The position numbers and the translations under genes were made by a program. From positions 6,837,501-6,901,500 of the forward strand of contig OU015675.1 in assembly GCA_907165275.2 (NCBI GenBank): a DNA stretch of 64,000 bases. The letters are read 5' to 3'. The notes below the pieces were generated by a model, which worked only from the letters and a program-made list of their open reading frames with translations, was not told where the DNA came from and ran no database searches. Below are positions 20,801 through 33,084 of this stretch, in pieces. Position 1 is the stretch's first letter. The number at the start of each line of letters is the position of its first letter. The DNA is from Zygaena filipendulae (lineage: Eukaryota; Arthropoda; Insecta; Lepidoptera; Zygaenidae).

Positions 20801-23800
20801 AAGAGAGCATTAATCTCTCCTAAATAATATTGTTTTTTGTTTGCTCACCGGTGTAGGGTGCTAATCGTTGCAACTTGATTAAAGCTATGTCGTGCCTTCT
20901 GAATTCGTCGTTGGGATTGTAATGAGGATGTACTAGAATAGTATTTATTGGAATCTCTACAGGTTCATCATTGCAGTCCACCTTACTACCTCCAGCGGTA
21001 AAGCAATCCCGTCCATCATTTGTGATATTGTATTTTCCAAGCAACACCGTTTTTCTAGAAAAAAAAAAACAATCTTAAGTTTTATTTACTTTATTTATGA
21101 CCGAAAAATTTAAAAAATACAAGAGTAATAATAATAATCCACGTTCACAACGTCGTCTACTTGATCCCACACTAAGCTATAAGCTTGTGTCGTGGAAACC
21201 AAGCAAACGTGGTACTTATATACTAAATATTATTACAAATACATATACTATAGCTGTCCCCCGCGATTTCATCCGCGGTAATTTCGGAGTTCCCGCGGAG
21301 GTTGCGGGAAAAAAGTACTCTATGTCCTTCAGTTCCCGAGGGAATTCCGGGATAAAAACTATCCTATCTTTTAAGTTGGACCATATTATAAATGGTTGCA
21401 AAATTTTATCAATATCCGTTCAGTAGTTTCGGAGTCCATCGCGGACAAACAACGTGACACGTGATTTATATATATTAGATTGTAGAAAATATATATACAT
21501 ATACACGCCCAGACTGGAAAATGGAACCCTGTCTTCATAACACAAAGGCCACCCCCATCAGGGTAGCATGGTGACCCACTGCGCCAGTGGGGTCGTCAGA
21601 AGAATCTGGACGCCCAAAATGAACAGAGTTTGCTAACGAAGAAATGTGCACTGGATAGTTCTTATTTTCCACCTCTTTACTTTCTGACACTAGCCTAGCT
21701 GTTACTCTTGGTCTCACCTTCGGGAACTTACAAATCTTTCGGAATATTTCTTTTAACGATCGTGAAAATCGCATTAAAATTGTCGCTTTTTTACGTAGTT
21801 AATATTATGCAGTCTTTGTTAGTGTTAACATTAAATTTTAACTCAGCCAGTGGTTTACTTCAATGTCAATCAGTATACTTACGGTTTGCCAACTTTGTCA
21901 ACAGGTCCGAGCACACAATGAGCAGCTGTCAGAATGTACTGAGAACTGATCAACGCTCCAGAGCACAAATAACTGATCCTGCCGTTTAGCTCGTGACCAA
22001 TACGAACCAACCATGGGTTTTGGTCCATCTCCGATTTGTAACCTGGAGTGAAATGAAAAGAGAGTTTCACCTACAGCGTAACCAACATGATATAGTACTC
22101 TTGTAGACCGGCCACGAGAATTAACGGTAAAAATAATTTTGTGGTCATGACTCAGCAGTACCTATGCTAATGCTATTTTTATTTATAGCCCAATTCGAAC
22201 CATCGTCTATGGACGTTTGTTTGTTTGTTTGATTTGACAGGGTAATCACTATATGTAACTACTGAATCAAGCTATAGCATCCTTATGTAGCACTGGATAC
22301 CTATACCTACTTTAATCCCGAGACGAAGTTCCCGGGGGAGATTGGAAATCCACGCGGTAAATAACCCATAACTACATACATAGTTATATAAGTGGAATAG
22401 TATTGAGACTACTTATCATTCTGATACAAATAGTTCTCGATTGATTTTCACCGGGGATTCCAAGAACTTGACGTAGAAAAAAAGACAGGCAGCAGCGGCG
22501 ACAATCCGCACTAATATTATAAATTATAAATGCGAAAGTAACTCTGTCTGTCTGTCAGTCTGTCTGTCTGTCTGTTACGCTTTCACGACTTCTTATTTGG
22601 TCTGAGTTCAATTTTGTATACATTAGCAAGAGTATACAGAGAAGAACATAGGGTACTTTTTGGTCCCGGAATACTCGAGGAGTTCCTTTCGAAGTTTCCT
22701 CGGAAACCAGCTAGTCATAAATAAAAAACTCAAAAAAAAACTTTATTGTGTATTTTTTTTGTTATAACATTTTAATTCCTTCTCGGGGAATGCCGAGAAA
22801 TTCACGTGGGAGAAGTGAAGAGGGCTAAAGCCATCAGTAAAAAAAAAAGCACCTGAATTTGAATTACTCCTCAAAACACCGCAGCAATGACTGCGAGGGT
22901 GCGGTGGTGTCGCTGACGGTGTGCACACTGGGTTTACTTGTACTCTCTTCTCCTGGGAGTCTGTATCTGGTTTGGGAGTTCCATCATCAGCGCGGGCAGC
23001 TGTGGTCGTTTCTATCACTGGACAACAAACCTGTGGAGAGATGTTAATATTTTTTATTTTAAATCATTTACCATAGTATTTTAAAACTAAATTCACAACA
23101 CACATCCGCCCTGTCATTCAAATACTTTTCACTATCACTCTTACGTACCCACAGATACGCACATATACACTCTCACGCGCGCACGCTCACACATACACAC
23201 ACATGACACACACACGCGCGCGCACACACGGACACACATACACACACAAATACACTCAAGCAATCTTAGTATGTACTTATTTTTATTTCTGTTTCTTGGC
23301 GTGATAAATACTTAATTTGTTATGTAAGAGCGAGGTCTCCTGATACAGGTCTACTTAAAAGAAGAACCTTGTGCTGTGTATTTAGACTTAGATGGATGCG
23401 CGGCGAGCGGCGCGGCGGGGCTATAGAGTGGGCATGTTGACTAATTTTTATTTTTTAGTCCGTCTTGTAGATTATTAAAAAATATTGGACACGTATTTTT
23501 TCTTTTTTTACGTAATCAAAAAATAACGGCGATATATTGAGTTGAAATTTCGCGTGACGTCACTATTCTGACAGTTTGTATGGCGGTTTTGCGGTTAGTG
23601 ACGTCACGACCTCCTCATCCTAAACTTTACAGCGCTTTATCTCTGTATATTTTAATTTATTTGAAAAAGCAAAAAAATACTTGTCTATTGTTTTTTTTTT
23701 ATTTTCCAACTGACGGACTAATTAGAATTTTGATTTTCAAAAGTAGTCCACATCCCTATTCCACATTCAACTTGATATTTTCCGACACTCACACGCACAC

Positions 23801-25433
23801 ACTCGAGGCTCGCCGCTACGTCACGTCGTGTCGTGGCGTGCTTGGAGGCACGAAGTTGACGGGGGGTGGGGGGTGGGGGGGGGAGAGTGTCGCTTTTTTA
23901 CGTAGTAGGCAAATCACTATTCTTCTCTTGTCGTAGGTATTGACAAGACATTCTTGTCTTACTTAGTCTAAAGTAATAAAAAGGCTCACCTTGGGTGTCC
24001 AATCGTTGTATCCACAGTGAAATGACTTGACATAATCATAATTTACTGGTTTTCGTTTTAAAATTGCAACTATATATTCGCATTGGGGTGTGTCTATGCA
24101 TTCACCTAACTGGCCGATTGGAGTCAAGCAACTATCTGCATCATCTAAAAAAAAAGAAAAACAAAACACAATATCTATATACATATATAAAATGCTTTGT
24201 CCTGACTCCTGAATGACTGATGGATCAACGCACAGCCCAAACCGCTGATCCCGCATAAAATATATTTTAATCATATTGTTTATTTTTTAAATGCGGTGTA
24301 TCAGGTTTTCAGTTAACACGTTGTATAACTTTGTCACGATAGTTTTTTTTCTTTTGTTATTTAAAAGTAGGTACAACAGTCGCTACCGCAGCTAGTGAAA
24401 CTTCCTCTCAGCGAAGACATTGTGGATAGCATAGCACTGAGTAACGAGAAACGACAATGGTTATATGTATAACATTGTTATATTGCATTTTTATTCTAAT
24501 GTGTACACTTGCACAGTCTTGTTTTATGTTGCAATGTTGCAAGTATAACAATGTTACATAATGTGGACATGTTATATAACAAAAGTTATCTAACATGTTA
24601 CATAGTCTGTATGCACCGTAATATTCTTTTCTAATAATAAGTCATTTTTTTTTACGTTGCAAAAGAACACTACATACTGTCAGGTTTACCTATTAATTTC
24701 GGCTGATATAATATGAGTCAACGAGAAAGGTTCTTTAAATATACGTAGCTATGAATTTCGAAAATATACAAACAAATTGTAAACCTCGTCTTTTTTTTAA
24801 GTCGGTTAAAGAAAATTATAATTATCTACGTACCTAAAATTATCTATAGACAAAAAAAATCTGAATTTATTTCGGAGAACAGCATTATCAAGCAAATTTA
24901 AACTTACATTATTAAAATTTTACACTTAAAATCTTATACTAGGTGTAAGGCTCAAACGAAATAAAAAAAAATTATTTCGTCTGAGGTGTAAGGTTGATTG
25001 AGTTTTATTCAACCCATCGATACCTAAGCTTTTATGTAACCGAAATTCCTACGGGAACTCCGAAATTACCGCGAGTGAAACCACGGGGCACCGCTAGTTA
25101 GTAATAAAAAAAAAATAATATGTCATGCTAGCATATTATAGGTACTTCGCTGACTACTTTTCTGACAAAGGTATTGTTTAATTTTATTCTAACACCTCAC
25201 TCAATAAGTCCCGAAGCCGTTATAACGAGCTACTTAAAAATGTTATGTCAAAATTTCGTGACTTTCCCGTTGTTTTAATCACGTGACAACTATGTAGCAG
25301 TAGCCCGAGGACATATTGAGTGACCAGTTGAGTGTTATACCTACTTGTGTATAATAATTTATTTACCATTTAAACCACACACTGCTGCGATGTATACAGA
25401 GTTTAAAATAAAATAACTGATTAAACGCTTCAT
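17881..25433 (-). CDS. Clip-domain serine protease B, no activation motif
   Basis: A complete secreted protease of 397 residues. Exons, minus strand: 25433-25367, 24144-23990, 23030-22853, 22042-21883, 21054-20849, 19280-19126, 18153-17881; the frame is open throughout. Residues 1-22 are a signal peptide (MKRLISYF...). The clip domain has Cys in DSCLT, GECID, PQCEY, FHCGY and KVCCP. The linker holds VCTPS and HCCG. The triad is complete (TAAHC, HDIAL, GDSGGP) and Asp precedes SCAGDSGG, so trypsin-like cutting is expected. Where A has ADR-IIGG and C has GLR-IFGD, B reads GVLRSNSNSG-YKSEMDQNPW: no R-I-x-G site and four residues fewer. The 22853 donor (CAG-GTGCTT) is weak, so a missed 12-base microexon is an alternative. 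AATAAA overlaps the stop region. Confidence 0.85.
18240..18560. repeat. Interspersed repeat beginning at (GAATT)n
   Basis: It starts with a (TTGAA)n run at 18193-18212 and 'acttcatttgacac', and contains a GC-richer body with 'aaaaaggcggccagctcagcataagtcgggtgg' in part. Related layouts start at 48012, 58350 and 59150. It is intronic in protease B. The class is uncertain (SINE or LINE tail). Confidence 0.45.
18870..19075 (+). repeat. SINE copy
   Basis: A plus-strand copy, 'ataaatgcgtatgcgtttgttt...' through 'tttttatccaggaattcccgcgggaactccgaaatta' in pieces, to 'agcaagtta'. Another partial copy precedes it at about 18680-18870, and a Metulj-like copy follows at 19310-19565. All lie in protease B introns. 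Confidence 0.65.
19865..20424. repeat. TIR element, GGACRTAGATAAGCAATA ends
   Basis: The left end is GGACGTAGATAAGCAATAGT and the right end is its near-complement, each followed by GTTAACCCAC or GTGGGTTAAC. The centre contains inserted SINE sequence (about 20105-20285). A composite of the same family is at 37379-37852 and a solo end near 48485. It is non-coding and intronic in protease B. Confidence 0.7.
20475..20795 (-). repeat. CRE-MITE copy with altered centre
   Basis: It has the family's TAGTCCGTCAGTTAGA and AAACGGACTA ends. The first palindrome here has mutated to GTGTCGTCAC; the second is TGACGTCA. Short flanks 'ctagtttcct' / 'aggaaactag' are inverted. It lies 54 bp below protease B's catalytic-Asp exon. 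Confidence 0.7.
21245..21475 (-). repeat. SINE copy, two fused ends
   Basis: A minus-strand copy, 'agctgtcccccgcgatttcatccgcgg' in pieces, with the 'ttcccg.ggaattccgggataaaaac' block repeated twice. This suggests one SINE inserted into another. Confidence 0.55.
23130..23265. repeat. Compound CA-rich microsatellite
   Basis: Alternating CA/CGCG dinucleotides ('cacacacatgacacac', 'cacgcgcgcgcac'). This is purine-pyrimidine alternating DNA in protease B's intron and could adopt Z-form; that is inference. Confidence 0.7.
23428..23760 (+). repeat. CRE-MITE copy
   Basis: A near full-length copy from GGGCATGTTGACTA to CCACATCCCTATT, with two TGACGTCA sites. It lies in the intron between protease B's clip and linker exons. 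Confidence 0.8.
23861..23883 (+). other. Long G-runs, possible G-quadruplex
   Basis: Runs of 6, 6 and 9 G separated by single T. Four stacked tracts of at least three G can form, so G-quadruplex formation on the plus strand is plausible. On the transcribed pre-mRNA of protease B (minus strand) it would be C-rich. It lies about 105 bp from the 23990 donor. Confidence 0.6.
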
Positions 25434-26020
25434 TGTATCAATTAAACGAATATCTTTGTACTGTTTTTTATGTTTCTGCTATTAAATAATAATAATCACT
25501 TCATATTTGATTTAGAGTATCATATTTGAGTATTTTATTATAATTTTAGATTAGTTTTACTGTAACAATATTTAATATTTTTTATTGTAAACACACTTTT
25601 AATTTTAAACACATTTAAATGCACTAAAAATCATGTCACTAGTATTTTATTATATTTTGTTTTATACGCCAAGACTTAACCACTTCACTTGAATCAAAGC
25701 ATTTGCTGTACTATTATTTTAATTAAAATCGTTTAACTTATGTATTTTCGAACGTTGTTACGATCCAACGAGTTGAGTCTGAATGTGTCAGATGACATCA
25801 TATTCTCCATGTACGCATAAAAGAAATAAGAAGTACGTAATAATGATAAAATATAGTGTTGCTATTTCACTCGTCAGTACATAAATTTTATGTTCGCGTA
25901 GGAAAAAAAATATATAAAAAAATTACTTATGTACAATAAAATCAAACGTCGAATGAGAAACTAAAAAAAAAAACAGTTGTTTTGCAAATTACAACACTGG
26001 TTTTAATATTTTTATATAAT

Positions 26021-26230
26021 ACTTACTGTGCCCCGCGGTTTCACCCGCGGTAATTTTGGAGTTCCCGCGGGAATTCCGGGATAAAAAGGGCCCTATGTCC
26101 TTCTCTGTACCCCTGAAAACGTGCTTGCCAAATTTTATCCAAATCCGTTCAGCCGTTTTTGCGTGATTGAGTAACAAACATCGAAACATCCAAACATCCA
26201 CACTTTCACATTTATAATATAAGTTGGATT
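26021..26230 (-). repeat. SINE copy, well preserved
   Basis: It contains the palindromic block 'ccccgcggtttcacccgcgg' followed by 'ttcccgcgggaattccggg', then 'ataaaaag', 'ttctgtacccctgaaaacg' and 'tccgttcagccgtttttgcg', ending with 'ttataatataagt'. It is a good reference for the family, with the insertion copies at 41071, 48866 and 63276. Confidence 0.75.
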
Positions 26231-27242
26231 TAGAATATTTTATCTAAACTAACCAGTAAAGTTCTTACTAAACCATTTTTGTCAGTCTGTCTGAAATTAT
26301 TTAACGCAAAAAGTTCTAATGCGGTTTCGTCCGGTTTCAGAATTCCCGCAGGATCTATTTTGTTTCTAAAATAAAAGTAGCCTAAGTTACTCCTTATAAC
26401 ACCAGCCATCTGCCAGTGAGAGTCCCGTTACAATCGGTCCAGCCGTTTCCGAGATTAGCCGAAACAGAGCATTTGCTCTAAATTCCTTTGCAACGGTGGC
26501 GCGTCTGCCCCGAGTATTGTCCTTCCTAGTTAATTTATTTGCTTTGTGGTATCTAGTCTACGTTTTGACCACAGATGGAATAGACAAGGTGCCTATTCGA
26601 CGGTCGGGTTGACTCAGTGGTTAGTAGCTTTTCTGCTAAGCGAGAGGTCTCGGGTTCAATTACCGGTGGGGATTGACTTTTTATGATGAACACACACCCA
26701 CACATTTATATTACTATAGTGTAATATAATATATTATATTGTATGTCAGGAACTACATATAAATAAAATTGAAGTGTCTGTTTGTAATCCCAAATTAACA
26801 GCTTTTCACTAGATTCATATAAAAGTATATACCTACTTTTATAAAAAAAAAAATTTTTTTTTTGTCTGTCTTTCTGTCTGTTTGTCTGTTTTTTCCGGGT
26901 AATCTCGAAACGGCTGGACTGATTTTAACGGGACTTTCACTGACAGATAGCTGATGTTACAAGGAGTGACTTAGGTCACTTAGGCTACTTTTATTTTGGA
27001 AAAAATAGTTCCCGCGGGAAAACCAAAACTCACGCGGGTCACAGCTAGTATTTAATAAGTAATACGTTTGCTTGGTTTCCACGACACAAGCTTATAGCTT
27101 AGTGTGGGATTAAATAGATCTATGTTGTGAAGTGTTATAAATTATCTTTTATTACTATATTACATATTATTATTATCTACCGATGTTTTATTTTGATCTT
27201 ATAGTTTTTTTTGGACGTAATCACGGACAAAGATACCTATAG

Positions 27243-27505
27243 ACGACCCGATTGGCGCAATGGTCACCATGCCTGCCCGCTAATCAAGAGGTTCCGGGTT
27301 CGATTCCCGGTGGGGGTGGACTTTGTGTGATGAACACAGGGTTCCATTTTGCAGTCTGGGTGTGTATATATATATCTATAGTATAATATATATGTAATAA
27401 TATGTGTGGTATATACCACGTTTGCTTGGTTACCACGATACAAGCTTATAGCTTAGTGTGGGATCAAGTAGATCTGTGTGTTGTGAAGTGGATTATTATT
27501 ATTAT
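27243..27505 (+). repeat. Full-length tRNA-headed SINE, (ATT)n tail
   Basis: The head has an A-box-like TGGCGCAATGG (27252) and a B-box GGTTCGATTCC (27298). The body contains 'gatgaacacagggttcc' and 'acaagcttatagcttagtgtgg', and the element ends in an ATT repeat. Detached copies of its 3' half are at 3820, 21150, 27070 and 58735; head fragments are at 5453, 26600, 39530, 40650 and 59620. Confidence 0.75.
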
Positions 27506-29894
27506 AGAAAGCGGAGGAACAAAGCTTAAGAAATATCTGTAAATATAATATAGTAATGTTATAAAACCAGGCGAATGCAAGTGAGGTCACAGCTAGGTAT
27601 AGGTATATAATATCGGTTATAATATTTAATAATATTTTTTTAAATAATTTTGTGTAAGTAATATCAAACATTTATTTATTTATTTGTGTATTCGGGAAGA
27701 CAAAAGGTTTTATCTCTATTACTTATACATATATATTATATTATTTATATTATAGTAAGTATAGATTTAAAAAAAAATCAAGGAAAACTAAAGATAAGAC
27801 ATAATCGCGTCATTATTTTATATTTATATAGGTAAATTAAATAAATAAGGAAAATAAAGTTCAAATGTGACGTCGTTGTAAGTCACATTTGGGTCAATAT
27901 ACCGATATACGACTAATGCCGACGTGTTAGTCATCAATTTATTAAAATGAATTCCATAAAATTAATATCCTGATGCAAACGAGTCATCTAAATATACTAT
28001 ATGCATATGTATAAAAAAACAAACTGGCTCACTGACAATGACTGTACAGTTCAAACCGCTAAGTATGAAAGGAGGAAACTTGTAATGCAGGTGAAACCGC
28101 GTACTAATGTTATACTAGATGATCGGTTATCCCGCCGTCACACCTTCCTTAGTTTCTAAGTTCCCGCTGGAATTCAGGGATATAAAGTACCTAGTACCTA
28201 CCTACCCTTTGTCCTTCTCTGCACCCCTCACGTACATGATGATCGGATGAGTAGTTACGGCTAACAAACAAACAATATCATATCTGATAATAATAATGGA
28301 TAAGAGTGTCCAATGTAATATTGCATTAGGTTTAGGATAAAATTATCCTTGTACCTAATATTTAAATAATGCACTCAAAAACACGAAAATGCGCTACGCA
28401 ATTAAAATAGTGAAAAGTAACAAAATACAGATTTCATCAAAAGGTATAAATTCACGTACCTATCTAATATTATTTACTCGCGATTCCCAGCGGTTTCACC
28501 CGTGTTAATTCCGGAGTTCCCGCGGGAATTCCGGCACAAAAGTACCCTATGTACCCCTGACAACGTGTATGCAAAATTTCATAATGATCGGTTTAACCAT
28601 CTCGACCGTGAAAGCGTAACAGACAGAGTTACTTTCGCATTTATAATAATTTTGGTAAGGAGTTTGAGTTTCATTATTTCAATTAAATTTTGATAGAATT
28701 TTTTTGGGAATCACACCAGAAAAGTGTATGGCACTTTTATATGAACCATCTTTTTTTTTCACTAACTTGGTTTTCTATGCTCTCCGAAACCAGTAATTCG
28801 ATTGTGATACAACTTTTGGTGGGTTATCCTGCATACGCCTGTGAATGTCACTATACAAAGACCTCCTCCTTTTATTATTTTGATTAAATAAATAAAATGT
28901 TTAAATTTTTACATACCTACACTTTGCAGTAAACCAATATAGAAATATTTGTCTTGAATAGAAGAGAAAATTTGTATGAAGATATGAAAATTTATAAATA
29001 AAAATCTAATATAGGAGAGATCAGAAGCAATAAATGATTTTTGAAGCGGATCGGGACGGGATTGCTTGACCGAACAGCCACGGGCACGGTGCCAAAAATA
29101 TGGAGGCTAACTTCGGTAAACGGAATTCGGCTAAATCCGTAATTTTTGCTTTTAACCGAATTAGAAATTAGTAAATGAATGTCAGTAAGTAGCATTTTTC
29201 TATTTGCAAGATCGTATTGCATAAATACCACGTGAACCAGTGAAATTTTTGTTTGTAACTTAAAAGTAATGGTGTTATGAGCTTTTTGAAGTCTCCTTGT
29301 ACACTTGTACAGTCTACCTTTTTACTTACGAATTCAAGTTTAATCATATTATATACTAGCTGTGCCTCGCGGTTTCACCCGCGTTAATTTCGAAGAAAAA
29401 GTACCTACTCTATGTCCTTCTCTAAACGTATGCGAGGATAAGAGCTCGAAAGCGCATTTTCATCCGACTTGCTTCAAATTTATCATCACTGCTCAGCTCC
29501 TATGTATTTTAGCGTAATGTTATACAGCCTATAACCTGCCAAGGAGTATGGACTACAATCGTACCAAGTTTGGTTAAAATCCCTTCAATAGTTTTTGACC
29601 CATGAACATAGAGACAGACAGACTAGATTAACCCATTTTTATTAATTCGTATACCTACCGAAAAAATTTAAAAGTTCGTTCCACATAAACGAGCTGCACC
29701 TCTTTGAATGTAAATTCAGGAAAGCTTTCAACCGGAAGTACTTCAGCCGGCGTTGAATTTTTAAAAATCTGTCCACTTAAATATTAAATTATAATCTTCC
29801 TTTGAATGGATTCGGGAATAAACGGATTAGATTTAGTTTCTATTGTATTAAATAACAATAGATATATGAAATAGAAGTTTAGTTCTAAATTGTG

Positions 29895-30460
29895 TTAAGT
29901 TGCACGACAACGCGCAACGCTCCATGGCATAAGTTAAGCGAAGAGGTGGTACTGTTTTATGTCGATCACGTACGTGCTGATACCACTTCTGAATCCTGGT
30001 TACCTGGTAGTCGCGCCACAGAGCGCAGTTGCGACGCGGAATATTATGTAAGCGAGGAGTTGTTGGCACTGTTCCAAATGGAAGGCGCTTGTGCTGCTAC
30101 CACTTCTGAGTCCTAGTTACCTGGTAGTCACGTGACAGAGGACAGGTGCGATGCGAAATATTTTAAACAAACAGTTGGCACTGTTCCAAGAGGAAGGCGC
30201 TTGTGCTGCTATCACTCCTGGTTGCCTGGTAACTTCCTGACAAAGCGCAGTTGCTCCACGGGAGATATCTAATTAAAATATAAACGAAGGTTAGCAGACC
30301 ACGCACATTCTGTCACCACTTCTGAGTCCTGGTTGCCTGGTTCGCCCGTCACGGTGTCGTTGCTCCACAGCCAACGTAAGCAAGATGGTAATGTTCAAGA
30401 ATTGCACACAACACACTGCACCTGTCTAGTCGTACGACATAAGACACAGCATGGTTGCCT
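29895..30460. repeat. Degenerate tandem array, ~104-117-bp units
   Basis: Units begin with 'accacttctgagtcctgg' at 29982, 30099, 30211 (shortened) and 30315, with 'ttacctggtagtc', 'ggcactgttccaa' and 'ggaaggcgcttgtgctgct' inside. Copies are diverged by substitutions and small indels, and an older unit precedes 29982. The open frames on both strands are broken between units, so it is not a coding repeat. Confidence 0.7.
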
Positions 30461-31668
30461 CGTGGCGTACCTACATAGCGAAGAGGTGATTAATCCTTCC
30501 AACTTGTAAGAACTAGTTTCTGCTCTAATCTAACTTATATTTTAGCTGTGCAAAGTTATTTTTTCTGGGTTCCGCTATAAATTTGAAGGTATTTTATGAC
30601 CAATAAAATAGGCGTTTCCTATCGAACCAGGGAACCGTTAATGAAACTTACGACTGATTTAAGATAAATTTAGGGATACGGATCGTGTGTATGTTTTTTT
30701 TGTAAAAATAAGTTTTCAAATAACACGGTTTTTGACATTACAGGAGCTGTGATTGATGGAACTCCGAAAGAACCTTGTATCCAGTTTTATTTTAGGTACT
30801 TATCTTGCCAAGGTTTTTGGTGCACGTTTGACTTTCGTTCACTTCTTTCTTGTATTGAGTATACATTTATATGGTCCTTGGATTGGTAGTTTATGAGGAG
30901 TGAACTTCAACTAAAAAAGCTATGGGAGCTTTTCCGGAGTTCACAATGCGACATATCGGCAAGCAGCTAGTTATATATATAAAAAAACCTCTTAAAAAAA
31001 TACACAGAACATTTGCCGCATCGCAAGTATGTAAGTAAAGCTTTGAACGTCACCACGAATCTATTTCATTCCACACCATTAAATTCTTAACAGGTTAGGT
31101 CCATAATCCATACAAATTGTGGAGGTGCCACTCTAACCATAACAATTTGTTTCTCAGAAATACAGTCGACTTTCAAATTCGAGTCGATTCTTTATTGGGA
31201 AAATGTGATCAAAAATTAACTTCCCATTCTAGGTATCCTTTTATTAGATATTATAAATGCAAATGTGAGTTTGTTTGTTTGTTACACTTTCACGCCTTAA
31301 CTGCTGAATCGATCGTCATGAAATTTTGCAATACAAGTTTTCAGAGGTACAAAGATGTAGGTACATAGAGTAGTTTTTGTCCCGGAATACCCGCAGGAAA
31401 TCCGAAATTCCGTGTGTGAGTCCGCAAGGAACAACTAGTATAATATAAATATTATCTTATAGTCGGCGTAGAATTAATAGGTATAGAACGGCATTTAAAG
31501 CAGCATTTAAAGTGTGGTGGAAACAGCTTCCTACGTCTCGGCGCGAACGTAATTACTTACTGCTCACGTACACAACGATTGGTTTTGTGCTTCAATTTCA
31601 AACGGAATGGAATAGTACATTGTTATCCTAGGGGTGAAAGTAACTTATTTAGTCCCGAGACGGGGTTT

Positions 31669-31693
31669 GGCGCCCGAGCGTAGCGAGGGCGCC
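31669..31693. repeat. GGCGCCC/GGGCGCC hairpin in a mobile-like segment
   Basis: A perfect 7-bp GC stem with loop 'gagcgtagcga'. It lies inside 'ttatttagtcccg...cgagggactaaataagt', a larger inverted pair at about 31644-31711. Similar 'cctagggctgaaaagggttac' text at about 32136 may be the other end of a small element. Confidence 0.5.
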
Positions 31694-33084
31694 TATAGAT
31701 CGAGGGACTAAATAAGTCTTTCTCCCGAGGATAACACTGTGCTTTTCATTAAGAATGTAAGGAAAGTCAAAATAAAAATAGGAATTAGCTAAAGAAAAAA
31801 TGAGTGAAGATCGGATAGTCGCTTGACACTTTCCCACCTATTTCTTTTTCTTTGGCCAGCTAGCTATTCAGCCAGTACTTTTTATTTACATTGTGGCGAC
31901 CTAAAAAAAATATTATCTTTAATTATTAATTAAAGAAAATAAAAAAATATAAATAGGAATTAGCTTAAGAAAAAGTGAGTGAATTTTATTTTAATTAATA
32001 CCTACTTAAACTTTACGTTATTTCAATTTTACATCGCGCTGGCTGTATAGAAAGTTGAAACATGGTTCAATAGAAATGTGAAAATAGACCTAGTTTTTTT
32101 TTAATAATTTGACAGTTGTCAGTTGAAAGCGATTCTCCCTAGGGCTGAAAAGGGTTACTTTCAACCCGCTTCTCAGGCAACTTCAGACCTACTTTCCGAG
32201 TATGAGTAATGAAAATAAAATATTTTTTGAGTTGAAATTTTTGTAAATAGGCGTTTAAAAGATTAAACTAGAAATGTATTGAAGAAAGGCTTAGTATTTG
32301 TTCTCCTCTCAAATAACTAGAAAATGAAAAAAAAAAAAACTTAACAAAATGAAGCGCCTAAGTTGCCGAACAGGATCATACCCTTAAAGGTCATTCAACG
32401 ACCCTTCCTTTAGTCCATTTACGGCGACAAATTAAATTTAAAGGTCATTCACTCGCGTCAATCCATGTTTTAAAGGCTTTCTCTGTGATTTGGCAATGTT
32501 TTTTTTAATATTGTTCTAAGTTGCATGTAAGCAAGAACTATCGATTTGAATAAGTCCTCCAAAACCACAGCCTGTATACAAATGAAATATCTATGTGCAT
32601 TTTAAAAATAAAAAACTTTCTTTTTCTATTGTATTTTGACATTAATTCATCATAGAAAGAATTTATTTTTATATTCAAGTGGGGAAAGTATCAAAACTGA
32701 ATCAGATAATGTACCTACCTACTGAAATTACGTACTTACATAGTCTCGACTCTCGCAACAAATTATAGGTAATGTGAAAATACGCCGTACCGTTGAAAGA
32801 AGCCTTATTATAGGGGCTAATAATGAGAGTTAAGTGACGATATGGGATATCTTGATAAGAGTCCAGAAAACAGGAGTGCAGTCGGTTAAACCGATCATCA
32901 TGTAATTTTTCAGAAACGTTGCCCTATAGGGTACTTTTTATTCCGGAATTCCCGCGGGAACTTAACATTTGGGTATTTTCCGGGGTATGAAAATCAAAAT
33001 TCTAATTGGTCCGTCAGTTAGTAAATAAAAAATAATGGACACGTATTTTTTGCTTTTTCCAAATTTATGAAAATGAACATAGAT

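Noticed and set aside
22081..22852. Hidden exon supplying R-I-x-G to protease B
   Set aside because: I looked for R-I/V-x-G codons next to a GT donor on the minus strand and found none; a very small exon could still be missed.
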